Assembly: GCA_025765615.1 (NCBI GenBank)
Contig: JAIVFJ010000104.1
Location: 161,366-225,365 of the forward strand
Direction: 5' to 3'
DNA: 64,000 nt
DNA from: Zopfochytrium polystomum
Taxonomy: Eukaryota > Chytridiomycota > Chytridiomycetes > Chytridiales > Chytridiaceae
A model generated the notes under the pieces. It made no database searches and was not told the DNA's origin. It saw only the letters and a list, made by a program, of their open reading frames with translations. Positions within the stretch are counted from its first letter, which is position 1. The number at the start of each line of letters is the position of its first letter. The translations under genes were made by a program, and so were the position numbers. Positions 1-8,717 of this stretch are shown one piece after another.

Positions 1-196
1 CGGCATATGCGGCAAATGTGTTAGGCAGAACTGAATGGTTAGCAGCAAGAGGCACAAGACAGACCTGAACCTATTGTGACTGTCAGTTATCGTTCTCACG
101 ATGCCCATGGGAGAGCGAGCCACTGCCAATGCAGACCTGGGCGCTGGCTTGCACTGATGACAAATACTCTGAGTATTAAGTGGAACAGAAACCTGG
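1..196 (+). mobile_element. 3' internal end of an LTR-D family element
   Basis: This stretch has no long ORF. Its right part (about 100-196) reappears in reverse orientation at 32278-32375, in both cases directly outside an LTR-D copy, so it is read as the 3' internal end of an LTR-D retrotransposon. A short motif near position 38 (GGTTAGCAGC) resembles one near 18563; whether it is a primer-binding site of another element is unclear. Family membership is inferred from the shared flank only. Confidence 0.45.
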
Positions 197-430
197 TGTC
201 AACAGTTTTCCTCCTCCTCTGCTCAAGCAGATAATATACAAGAGGTTTTTACCCTGTGCCGGTCACGCTTGCCTAGCAACTATTACAGTGTGTATATCAT
301 CATCATGTATCAATAATTCAGAACAGAGTTTTTCTCTTTCTTTCCAAGTTGGGGAGAAGGACCACCCACAAACACACAACTCCACTTCATTCACTCCTTC
401 CACTCACCCACTCAGAGTAGACTGTTTACA
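197..430 (+). repeat. LTR-D copy (234 bp)
   Basis: The repeat starts TGTCAACAG and ends CTGTTTACA, giving short inverted TG...CA termini typical of an LTR. It is repeated on the minus strand at 32061-32277 and 61571-61806. No target-site duplication is visible: the left flank is CCTGG and the right flank AAATG. The left flank matches the outside of the 32061-32277 copy, suggesting this is a 3' LTR. The right side runs directly into a truncated gag of a different element. Confidence 0.7.
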
Positions 431-1365
431 AAATGCTCTGACGAGAAAAAAGCACGACGCTCAAGCTCAAAGCTGGCTACTTGGAAAGCTACCAAGGGCA
501 TCTGGAGACCTATTGCGCAGGTGCACAACTGCACACAAGATGTATGAACACCTGAAGGAGGTCCACACAACGGTTACTGCGTCAACAACTATGAACACGT
601 TGGAACCACTGTTGTCGACAAAGTACGACAATAGTATGACAATAGTGGCAACATTGAGGATTTCATTGGTTCAGTCTCAGCACTCATTCAGCGCCTCAAG
701 GATGCTGGGACACTTGACAGGGACAAGATATATGTCTGTATTCTGCTGATGGCGATGCCAAATACGCCTGGATGGCAGAATGTAGTAGAGATGCTGCATG
801 CACTTGATGCAATGAAGTTGACGCGCCGCAAGGTTGAGAGTGAGCTATATGACCATGCTCAGTGGGTCAAGGCAGAAAGTCCTGGAGGTGCATCAAAGAA
901 GGAGTTGACAAAATCTGCTGCTTTCACTGCGTCCAAAGCAGACAAGAAGAAGCAGACTTGCTTAAATTGCAGCAAGCCTGGACACCTGCGCAAGGACTGG
1001 TGGATGAAAGGCGGTGGTGCAGCAGGAAAAGGACCAAAGCAAGGTGATGAACTCACCAAAGCTAAGAGCAAAGTGAACGCATCAGACGCACGCTATGCTT
1101 TCACAGTGAAGCTGAGAGGACCAAGCAAGGACGTTTGGTACCATGACAGCAATGCATCATACCACCTCACAAACAACCTTTGTTTCTTCATTCCAGGCAC
1201 CAACAGGAAAATGTCAGACGAGGTTACCATTGGAGATGGAAAACCACTCAAGAATGTTGCTGAGGGGAATGTTGTGTTTGACTCAACAATTTTGTCTGAA
1301 AAAATGGTGGAAGTCACACTGTGGGGAGTACGATACTGCCCCAACATAACAGACAATCTAGATTC
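431..1365 (+). pseudogene. Element E1: degenerate copia gag and protease start
   Basis: This is the 5' coding remnant of an old Ty1/copia element. Fragments in shifting frames resemble copia Gag (the UBN2-like part around 540-570 reads TTAHKMYEHLKEVH). A zinc knuckle at about 955-995 reads CLNCSKPGHLRKDW, where the final Cys of CX2CX4HX4C has become Trp. The protease motif follows at about 1137-1165 as WYHDSNAS; copia proteases normally have DSGAS. The reading is cut at 1366 by element A1. The next part of the same element, integrase, appears at 14911. It cannot encode a working Gag-protease as it stands. Confidence 0.7.
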
Positions 1366-1592
1366 TGTTAATTTTGGGTCTTTTGGTGTAAGCAGCGTGC
1401 AGGAGTTTTGACCTGTTACTGCTGCAAGGATGACTTGCAGCATTTTGCAAGTGATGGTCCTTGTAACAGTTTTGTATGATGACAAACACAAGACTGACAG
1501 AAGCCAAGATCAACCTCCCACCACCACCACCTTCAGTAGTGAACACCACAGCACCCCAATCCATCAATCAGCCATCATAGCAAATTCTTTCA
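1366..1592 (+). repeat. 5' LTR-A of element A1 (227 bp)
   Basis: It begins TGTTA and ends ATTCTTTCA. It matches copies at 14759-14910 (truncated), 31163-31391 (solo, minus) and 45748-45976. The start GTTTTGGG...GTAAGCAG and the end are shared with LTR-B, so the two LTR families are related. It contains GTAACAGTTTTGTA at 1463-1476, the exact reverse complement of the 14 bases just after the LTR. Confidence 0.85.
1463..1476 (+). promoter_or_regulatory. LTR-A segment complementary to the PBS
   Basis: GTAACAGTTTTGTA is a 14/14 reverse complement of 1593-1606. Its 3' end would pair with the first base after the LTR, the geometry needed for a primer. In the 45748 copy the next bases read TATAAAG, a possible TATA box overlapping the segment. 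Confidence 0.6.
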
Positions 1593-1606
1593 TACAAAAC
1601 TGTTAC
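1593..1606 (+). promoter_or_regulatory. Putative self-complementary primer-binding site (A1)
   Basis: TACAAAACTGTTAC follows the last base of the 5' LTR with no gap. It does not begin with the TGG expected for pairing with a tRNA CCA end, but it is perfectly complementary to 1463-1476 inside the LTR. The same arrangement occurs in the A2 copy (45847-45860 with 45977-45990). Confidence 0.6.
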
Positions 1607-2303
1607 CCATCCCAATCACTGGAGTTGTATGCTTTTCAGATCTGCCAACTTCGTGGAGCGATCACGGGCACTGCAGACATTGTACAGCAATTTCGTTGCT
1701 ACCATTGGAAAGCTCTTGATCTCTTCTTTCCAACGAACTCACCTGATCCTGGATCGGATGCTCCAAAGTTGTCGCCAGCTTTTTCAACTTCAACCTCAAT
1801 TTGCTCGCCTTCCAGACCTCCCCCAGCCAATTCCAAGCTAGAACAACACGACTGTCACCAGTGGCATCCTAAAATCGCTCTCCTTTTGATAAGCTACGAC
1901 TTTTTCCATTCAGGGTCACCAGATTACCTCCAACCCTCACCATTAATTTTTGATTTTTTGTCCCCAATTGGAGACAAGGACCACACCACTACCTGACACA
2001 CACCAAGCTAACAAACCAACTTTTCATCTGCTGCAACACCGTCTTCACAACACACCCAAAATCCAACAAAATCCCTTCAAACTTGGCACACATAATTGTC
2101 CTGAGAAAACAACATGACTACTGACTCAACCAAGAATGTTGTCAAGCCCTTCACAGAGAATTTCGCCACATCAACACAGAGCAGAATGATGCAGTTGACC
2201 CACTTGACCTCTGTGACACTGCAACCTGTCTCATCAGAGATGGACCATTCCAAGCACAGAGATTCCAATTGGTGCCTCTGCCTCGTGGACCAGAGAAAGT
2301 AAC
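1607..2303 (+). pseudogene. Element A1 leader and 5' part of gag
   Basis: About 500 bp of untranslated leader is followed by a gag start at 2114 (MTTDSTKNV). The leader and start are repeated at 33861-34325 in fragment A3. Frameshifts break the gag frame. It stops at 2303 where B1 inserted; 2299-2303 (GTAAC) is the target duplicated on the other side of B1. The gag continues at 10451. Confidence 0.65.
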
Positions 2304-2549
2304 TGTTAGATTTTGGGTTTTTGCAGTAAGCAGTGTGCAGGAGCAACACCTCACACTGTGGTGCATGGGAGCACCAACTGTGATGAGGATTTGGTGTATT
2401 TTTTGTCACCTGGTCTTTGTCACAATTTTGTATAAAGCCAAACAGCATACATTGTACAACAGTCTCCCACCTCAGCTTCACCATCACAAGAGAGTGGTCC
2501 ACCAGAGTAGTTCACCACCATCCACAAACAGCAGCAGTCAATTCTTTCA
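2304..2549 (+). repeat. 5' LTR-B of B1 (246 bp)
   Basis: It starts TGTTAG and ends TTCTTTCA. It is nearly identical to 10200-10445. A TATA-like TATAAAG lies at about 2431-2437, directly after GTCACAATTTTG. The boundary is fixed by the GTAAC target duplication on the far side of both LTRs. Confidence 0.92.
2419..2432 (+). promoter_or_regulatory. LTR-B segment complementary to the PBS
   Basis: GTCACAATTTTGTA, LTR positions 116-129, is a perfect 14-nt reverse complement of 2550-2563. Compared with the A family it differs at two bases, and the primer-binding site carries both compensating changes. The same segment is present in the 3' LTR at 10315-10328. Confidence 0.65.
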
Positions 2550-2563
2550 TACAAAATTGTGAC
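2550..2563 (+). promoter_or_regulatory. Putative self-complementary primer-binding site (B1)
   Basis: TACAAAATTGTGAC lies flush against the LTR end at 2549. It is complementary over 14/14 bases to the LTR-internal segment 2419-2432 and lacks a TGG start. The same pair occurs in element B2 (35021-35034 and 35155-35168). Confidence 0.65.
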
Positions 2564-3444
2564 CCATCCCAATCATCTGGAGTATAAACAACGTGCAGAA
2601 CACAGCAACACACTTGAAAAGCGCACAGAACGAGCAAACAGAAGCAGTGCCACTCGCCATCACACTATCAACTTGCTCAGTTTTTGTACCCCCACCATTC
2701 CACCACGTCTACACCACTTTTAACACTGGGGAAGACGTTTTGACGATCGTTTTTCTCTGCAGCAGCGTCGCAGAGCGTGTAACAGCACTCATCCACAACA
2801 TCAGCCACCTGATAACGTCGAATTTCGAGAGTTTACGTTTGCAACTTCTTTCAATCGCTTTAGGAATCGCTTACCACCATTTGAAAGTGCTCCTTTTGTT
2901 CTATCTTCCCACCAAATATCGTGATCTTCGACTGGTTCCTTGCAGAATAACAGCTGTCCGCGTTTTTACTGTTCAATTAGCACTCAGCTCGTCGAAATTG
3001 CTGTATTGGAGCTTCCCACCAACACAACTCAGCCAAAACCAGACCAAATTGCCTCAATCCAATTTTCCTGCATTGCTCAGCGCCCAATCTTCGTGATTCC
3101 ACTCAGTGATCAATCAGATACATCTACTTTCATTGCAGAATATTGAATTACGACGAGCTGCAACCATATTTTGCGGTATCCAGTTGTGCCACTACTCAAT
3201 TTTCGCTTCAAACCCCATGACAAGTCTGTTTTTCTCGTCCCCAACTCGCTACACACGTGTGCAAACTTGGCTACATCACCTATCCACACCCATACCTTGA
3301 CCATCAAGTGTCGTGTCACGCTTGTTGAGTGTCGACTTAAAGACTGCTACTATTCCCTACGAAGGGTTACCACTAAATCAGGGAAATCACTGCCTTTCAA
3401 ATTTCTATTCTCCTGCAAAGCTCTCACACATTTTCCTCCCAAGC
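2564..3444 (+). other. Untranslated leader of B1
   Basis: About 880 bp without a credible coding frame lie between the primer-binding site and the gag start. A related leader is present in B2 (35169-36099). Long leaders of this kind usually hold packaging signals; none can be pointed to here. Confidence 0.6.
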
Positions 3445-4863
3445 ATGAGCGAGCGTGATCAAATCAAGTATGCTTCCCGTGCATTCCCTATCCTCAAAGG
3501 CGCAGCAAATTTTGGAGATTGGCTGGACGACCTAATTTCAGAGCTATCCAACAAAAGCAATAGTCTCCGCCACTGCGTCGACCCAGACCGAATTAACGTA
3601 TTACGCAATGATCAAGTGGACCCCAATGATCCTATTGTTGGCCCAACATGCAGAGTACGCAGGGGGCCCAACCATGGCGAGCATTATGCATTTGCACGAG
3701 ACGGGCGTGAGCCGGTCAAATGGTTCCCAGGGACAGAAGACCAGAACGCATACTGTATCCTTCTCATTCGACGACATGTTGAACCAGAGCTTCTCCCACA
3801 GTTCCCCCGACGAGGGCAGATTTTTGCCTACACACTGCTTGGAGAAATTGCGATTGCATGTCGAACAACAGATCAAGGATTAGCAAAGGATATTATTGAT
3901 GATTTCGAACGTATAAAAATGGAACCTGCAGAATCATCCGAGTCATTTGCAATGCGCTTCATTACAGCTTACCACAAAGTAGAAAGCTTTGCAGAAAGTT
4001 CATCAGTGGAAATCCGCAGTCGCATCACACCATTTTCCAAAGTTGTGCGAGTCTTCGTATCTGCCCTGAACAACACGCTAATCAATATGGGTGTTGCCAA
4101 TACGTTCATGTTTGCAGGGAATCCTATCACTTCTGTTTCATCATTGACTAAACTAATCACCTTATTTAAATCTACCGCCCGCCAAAATACATATGATGAG
4201 AGGCGGGATCGACTTGCAGCACAACAGGAGCGGGACCTGACAACAGCCATTCCAGAAGTCACTACACCAACAGCAAATGTAATTATTCGGCCAAAAGTAC
4301 ACTATAGTCAACTCCGCGGTCGTGGCAGTTGTCATAAACCTCAGCAGTACCAGCCGTATCCTAATATCCGCCCAACAACTTTGCAGTACCAAAACCCTCA
4401 GTCCCAACAGTACACACCGCGCCCATATGGTGGTTTTGGCCGAGGCCGAGGAACATGGCGAGGACTAAGTTCACGTGGAACAGCAACAGGTGGTACCGCA
4501 ATGGGACGCGGCTCTGGGGGGAGTTGGTACCCTGCACAGCAACAGTCTTTTGGAGTCCAATGTCATGCATGTGGAGGCTATGGTCATGTTGCTCGACAGT
4601 GTGCCAACACATTTCTTCAGCAATTGCAGCAACAGCAACAGAATCGACCACCAGCAAATCCAAATGCGCTCTTACTCCAGCAACCAAACTCTCCACAACA
4701 GCAGATACCTGAAAACCAAGCACTTCTGCTACAGAACGGTGATTGGGATGACCAGCAAAGTGAGCAGTATGCTGCAGAACAGCAATTGTGGATGGAAACG
4801 CAACTCCAATCAGAGACCGAACTAGATGAAAGTCAACAGGATTTTTGGATGGCCCAGGAGTAA
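3445..4863 (+). CDS. gag: B1 Gag polyprotein with zinc knuckle
   Basis: This open frame of 472 residues encodes a copia-type Gag, the structural protein that would form the cytoplasmic virus-like particle and bind the element RNA. ATG 3445 (MSERDQIK) is chosen because B2 keeps the same start context (MSKRDQIK at 36100); the frame is open upstream to 3313. The N-terminal two thirds contain NAYCILLIRRH and an IIDDFERIK stretch, also found in A1 (10451) and A2 (about 46050). A Gln/Gly/Arg-rich linker leads to a CCHC knuckle, CHACGGYGHVARQC, at about 4560-4602, then a Gln-rich tail. It stops at TAA 4861-4863, overlapping the pol frame by about 19 nt. The frame is intact, so Gag could still be made. 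Confidence 0.85.
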   Translation: MSERDQIKYASRAFPILKGAANFGDWLDDLISELSNKSNSLRHCVDPDRINVLRNDQVDPNDPIVGPTCRVRRGPNHGEHYAFARDGREPVKWFPGTEDQNAYCILLIRRHVEPELLPQFPRRGQIFAYTLLGEIAIACRTTDQGLAKDIIDDFERIKMEPAESSESFAMRFITAYHKVESFAESSSVEIRSRITPFSKVVRVFVSALNNTLINMGVANTFMFAGNPITSVSSLTKLITLFKSTARQNTYDERRDRLAAQQERDLTTAIPEVTTPTANVIIRPKVHYSQLRGRGSCHKPQQYQPYPNIRPTTLQYQNPQSQQYTPRPYGGFGRGRGTWRGLSSRGTATGGTAMGRGSGGSWYPAQQQSFGVQCHACGGYGHVARQCANTFLQQLQQQQQNRPPANPNALLLQQPNSPQQQIPENQALLLQNGDWDDQQSEQYAAEQQLWMETQLQSETELDESQQDFWMAQE

Positions 4864-5897
4864 TCCGGGCATTTGCAGTTAACGTCCCTTCCCTTCCAAT
4901 TTCTTTTCCTGTACTCATCGACAACAGTTGCAATGTCACAACACTTCGAGATTTCTCTCTCTTCATTCCCTATAGTTATACTCAGCAGAAATCTAGCATG
5001 CGTATCGCCAAAGAAGGACCTATTCTTACTTGTGAAGGATTTGGCACAGCTCTCATACCACTCGCCAACAACATCACACTTATAATTGAAGGTGCCCAAT
5101 ATGCTCCAGAATGTCCTGTCAACTTGGTCGCTGATCGGGACCTACAACTATGTGGCTTCTTCCATCTTGCACGAGACCTTCAACCTGGTACTATTTATCG
5201 TAGCAGTCCTGAGGAAGGAGATCCAGCTGTCCTTCAAATGATTCTTAGACATGGTCTCCAATGGTTCCCAACAGCAGCAAACCCCAACTTCAACTACAGC
5301 AAACAATTTATTGCACACTGCGCCAGTAAATTTTACAACCTCTTCAGCTCTGCAGAACCAGTTGATACACTCAGTATACGCACAGCCTTTCTCAACAGCA
5401 AAGCTCCAAACACTCAGCGCATGCATGAACGCCTCAGCCATATCCCTTATGCAAGACTACGAGCAATGAAGGAGCGCCGTACATGTGCTGACTTTCCTGA
5501 CATTAAGCTGGACTTACTTGAAGAACCGTGTAAGGCCTGCATTATTGCCAAACAGACTCGTGCTGCTATTCCACATACAGATCCTCCAGATAAACTACCA
5601 GGCGAACATTTAGCCTTTGATCTAGTGGAAGTCAAACCAAAGTTTCGAGGACAATATGGCTTTGCTCTCATTGCCATTGACTATGCAAGTAATTATCTCT
5701 GGTCGACAAACCTTCAGAGAAAGTCAGAAGCACTACTGGAGGCCATTAAGATCATCCAACAATTGGAAACAGTTAGGGATGTTCGTGTAAAGGGCGTCCG
5801 CTTTGATGGTGGGGAACTGAATTCACTTGCTTTTAACCGTTTCTGTGCATCACGTGGCATCTGCGTTGAAGTCAGTCCACCTCATTCATACACCTGA
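4845..5897 (+). pseudogene. pol: B1 protease and integrase N-terminal half
   Basis: The frame lies -1 relative to gag. The protease motif at about 4914-4946 reads LIDNSCNVTTL; copia enzymes normally have D-S/T-G-A, so the Gly is missing. The same DNSC form occurs in fragment A3. Next come the GAG-pre-integrase zinc motif (HERLSH ... CKAC) and the integrase core, with LAFDLVEV and RFDGGELN supplying the first two Asp of the D,D,E triad. The frame stops at TGA 5895-5897, although the neighbouring frame continues without a break in homology (see 5827-6486). A 1-nt indel near 5885 therefore splits integrase before its catalytic Glu. Confidence 0.8.
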
Positions 5898-6486
5898 GCT
5901 GAATGGGAAAGCAGAGCGAGCAGTTCCAACAGTCATGGATGTCACACAATCTCTTCTAAGACATGCTGGTTCACCATGGTCATGGTGGGGATACGCGATT
6001 CGACATGCAGTAGATATCATCAATACACTTCCTGTCCTCAGCCGTGGATTACTATCTCCAGTTGAAACGCTTCTTGGATTCCCTCCATGCATCAGTCAAT
6101 TCAGAGTTTTTGGCTCAGGATGTTTGTATCATATCACAGCAAAGGAACGTGGACAAACACATCAGTTTAAAAAGCTTGCAGAACGCGCCTGACCAGCAAT
6201 TTACATTGGAAACGTTGGTCGTTCCATTGCTCGTTTGATTGACATCAGCACGGGTAGAGTAATCACTCATCGATTGGATGACCTTGTGGTTGCAGAAGAC
6301 AGTTTCCCTCGCCTCAGCACCTCAGCACCAGAGGATATTGCTCAGGACCTCGTTCATCAGCTAACACCACTCCTCAGCAAAGATGAACTTACATCAACTG
6401 AACAAAACATCACCAACCTCCTTCGTGAAGCCAATGTTCGCGTGGATCAATTCCCAGAACCAGGACCAGCAGCAGTAGCTGAATGA
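5827..6486 (+). pseudogene. pol: B1 integrase C-terminal half
   Basis: It continues integrase in a shifted frame: TPELNGKAERAV carries the catalytic Glu, followed by WSWWGYAIRHAVDIINTLP, typical of copia integrase, and a chain resembling the YIGNVGR...LID segment before RT. TGA at 6190-6192 interrupts it and the same frame resumes at once, so this is a nonsense change; CGA to TGA would be the simplest origin. A second stop at 6484 ends homology just before the GC-rich segment. Confidence 0.75.
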
Positions 6487-6537
6487 CAACCTTCCACAGA
6501 ACTAGCACCAAATGAGCATGAAGTGGTCCAGGTACGG

Positions 6538-6985
6538 CAGCGAAAGTGAATCAGATAACGATGTACAGCACAAAGTGTTGGAGGTGGCGGCACGACGGGA
6601 TGGACTCCGTGTTACTGCAATTAACGCCATCTCCAGTGGGCCTTACCTACGAGCACTAAAGCCGAGGGACCTATCGGATGAGTGAGGGCGGCGACCGGCT
6701 CTGTGACTGCAGGCGCACTCTCGGCTGGGAGTGACGTGGGTGGCGCAACCGAAGGCCCTGGGCCATACCGGCCCTGCGGGAGCTAGTGTGGCGTGGACCC
6801 AAGTCAGAAGGGATGGATGTCTGTTTGGGGAGCCCATTCCGTAAGGAACACCACCAGGGGAGATAGGTCCCTTGGCGCCTGACGTTACGCATGGGGGAAA
6901 GTGCGGAAGGCGGGCTGTGGAGAGAGGAAGAGAAGGCTCTCTGGCACGGGGTGTCCCGAGCCGCATCGTGCAGAAGGCTCACCTG
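6538..6985 (+). repeat. GC-rich segment between integrase and RT, copy 1
   Basis: About 450 bp, clearly richer in G and C than the surrounding element, match 12566-12980 in A1, with diverged but collinear blocks such as GGAGCCCATTCCG and AAGGCTCACCTG. Both copies sit at the same place, between integrase and RT. The first 145 bp have an open frame in which copy 1 reads ...VLEVAARRDGLRVTAINAIS and copy 2 reads VLEVTARRVGFRATAINV, so part of it was probably coding. The rest is full of stops. No known family is recognised. Confidence 0.55.
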
Positions 6986-8088
6986 CCAATGATTTTTCTA
7001 TTTCCTTTTTCTGCATCCTAATACTCACAAACACCTCTGTCATTTTACTAACACCACCAAAGCATACCCCTGATGACAAAACAATTACTGAAACACCAAC
7101 TAGAGACCTACCACCTCAAGCGCCACCACCAGAGCCTCCACCTACACATGTGCGCAAATCACCATGCAGCCCTACGCGCAGCCCATCTCCAAAACATACT
7201 CGATCTGGACATCTATATTTAACCAGTGTCAAATGTCCAGACCCAGTAACACGCACTGAGGCCATGAGTGGAAAGTGGTCCAAAGAGTGGATAGCAGCAG
7301 AGCAAACAGAGATTGACGCTCTCAGAATGCTTGCAGCTTTCAAAGTCGTTGATCGACCCAAGAATGTCAATGTCGTGCAGAATAAATGGGTTTACAAGTT
7401 CAAGCTTCGAACGGACGGCAGCATTGAGCGCTTTCGCGCACGACTAGTCGCGAAGGGCTTTACACAGTGTCGTGGCGTTGATTTCTGGAACACTCACTCT
7501 CCTGTTGTTCGCATCAATAGTCTACGATGGCTCCTTGCTATGACAGCCTCAAACGGTTGGGACACAGCTATGGTCGATATTAGCAATGCCTACCTCAACA
7601 GCAAACTTGATGTCCCCATCTACATGGAGCAACCAGATGGCTACTGTTCGGATGGCAAGGTCTGGCTTTTGCACAAAGCTGTCAACGGTATCAAGCAAGC
7701 AGGGCGTTGTTGGTACCAGGAACTCATTGGTCGTCTCAAATCTGCCGACTACCAACAAAGCGCAGCAGATCCGTGCATCCTCTTCAAGCACACAAAGGAA
7801 CGTATTATTTTCATTGCTATCTATGTCGATGATATTTGTTTCTTTGGGCACACAGAGGAAATCACCTCTGCCATCAATTTGCTAAAATCCTTCTATAAGC
7901 TCCGCGAACTAGGTCATATCAAGACCGTACTGAATATGGAAGTTCATCAAACACCAACTGGCATCTACTTGCATCAACAAGCTTACACCAAAGAGTTACT
8001 CCAACGCCATGCAGACCTAGTCAAATGGAAAGAAGACAGCAGTAACTGCTCTCCCCAGTCCTCTCACTCTTCAACCTCGAGAAAATGA
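6986..8088 (+). CDS. pol: B1 reverse transcriptase frame
   Basis: An open RT region; its open frame extends left to 6901, where it overlaps the GC-rich segment. A Pro/Ser/Thr-rich linker (about 7030-7200) leads to the copia RT start WSKEWIAAEQTEIDAL. Then follow KWVYKFKL, ARLVAKGFTQ, MVDISNAYLNSKL, MEQPDGY and the catalytic box AIYVDDICFF at about 7820-7850, so both active-site Asp are present. It copies element RNA into cDNA in the particle. The frame shifts near 8030-8085 before RNase H. B2 carries a closely similar RT (36134-37078). It has no start codon of its own and would be expressed only as part of a polyprotein. Confidence 0.85.
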
Positions 8089-8143
8089 TGAACCCACAGC
8101 AAATCAACAGCTCTACCAAGCAATCCTTGGTGGCATCAACCAT

Positions 8144-8717
8144 TTGGCAACACACACACAACCAGACTTGGCACCAGCAGTCTCATATCTTGGCGCCTTC
8201 AGCAAGGACCCAAGCAAACTCCACTTGCAGATCCTCATTCGAGTCCTTCAACACATCAATGGTACACGTGAGTATGGTTTGCTTTATTCCAACACAGGGT
8301 CTGGAATTTTCGGCTACTCGGATGCTGCTCATGGAGTTCATGCTGATGGGAAATCACAACTTGGCTACTTCGTTTTGTTTGGAAATACTGCTATCAGCTG
8401 GGCATCAACTCGCAGTCCTACTGTTATGCTGTCACCTCAGCAAGCAGAATACGTTGCAGTCTCAGAACTAGGACGAGAACTGGAGGCCATCTCACAACAG
8501 CACACAGCACATATGCTCCCGTCGCCGGCTCCTATTCCAATCTATACTGACAACCAAGGCGTTATCAATTTGAGCTCAAACGATCTCTACACTAATAGGT
8601 CAAAACATATTCTGGTTAAGTATCACTATATCAGGGAACTGGTTGATCGACAAGTGATTCGACTGGAATGGATTCATGGTGGCGAGCAACCGGCAGATTA
8701 TCTTACAAAATCATTAC
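8144..8717 (+). pseudogene. pol: B1 RNase H, interrupted by solo LTR-C
   Basis: Copia RNase H: PDLAPAVSYLGAF at the RT end, GYSDAAHGVHADGKSQ with the first catalytic Asp, ISWASTRSPTVMLSPQQAEY with the catalytic Glu, IYTDNQGVINL with another Asp, then HYIRELVDRQVIRLEWI and ADYLTKS. It removes RNA from the RNA:DNA hybrid. After ADYLTKSL the LTR-C insertion replaces the natural tail with about 30 unrelated residues. The tail continues at 9860 and ends at TAG 9915. The frame is shifted from the RT frame by a small indel around 8080-8140. Confidence 0.85.
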
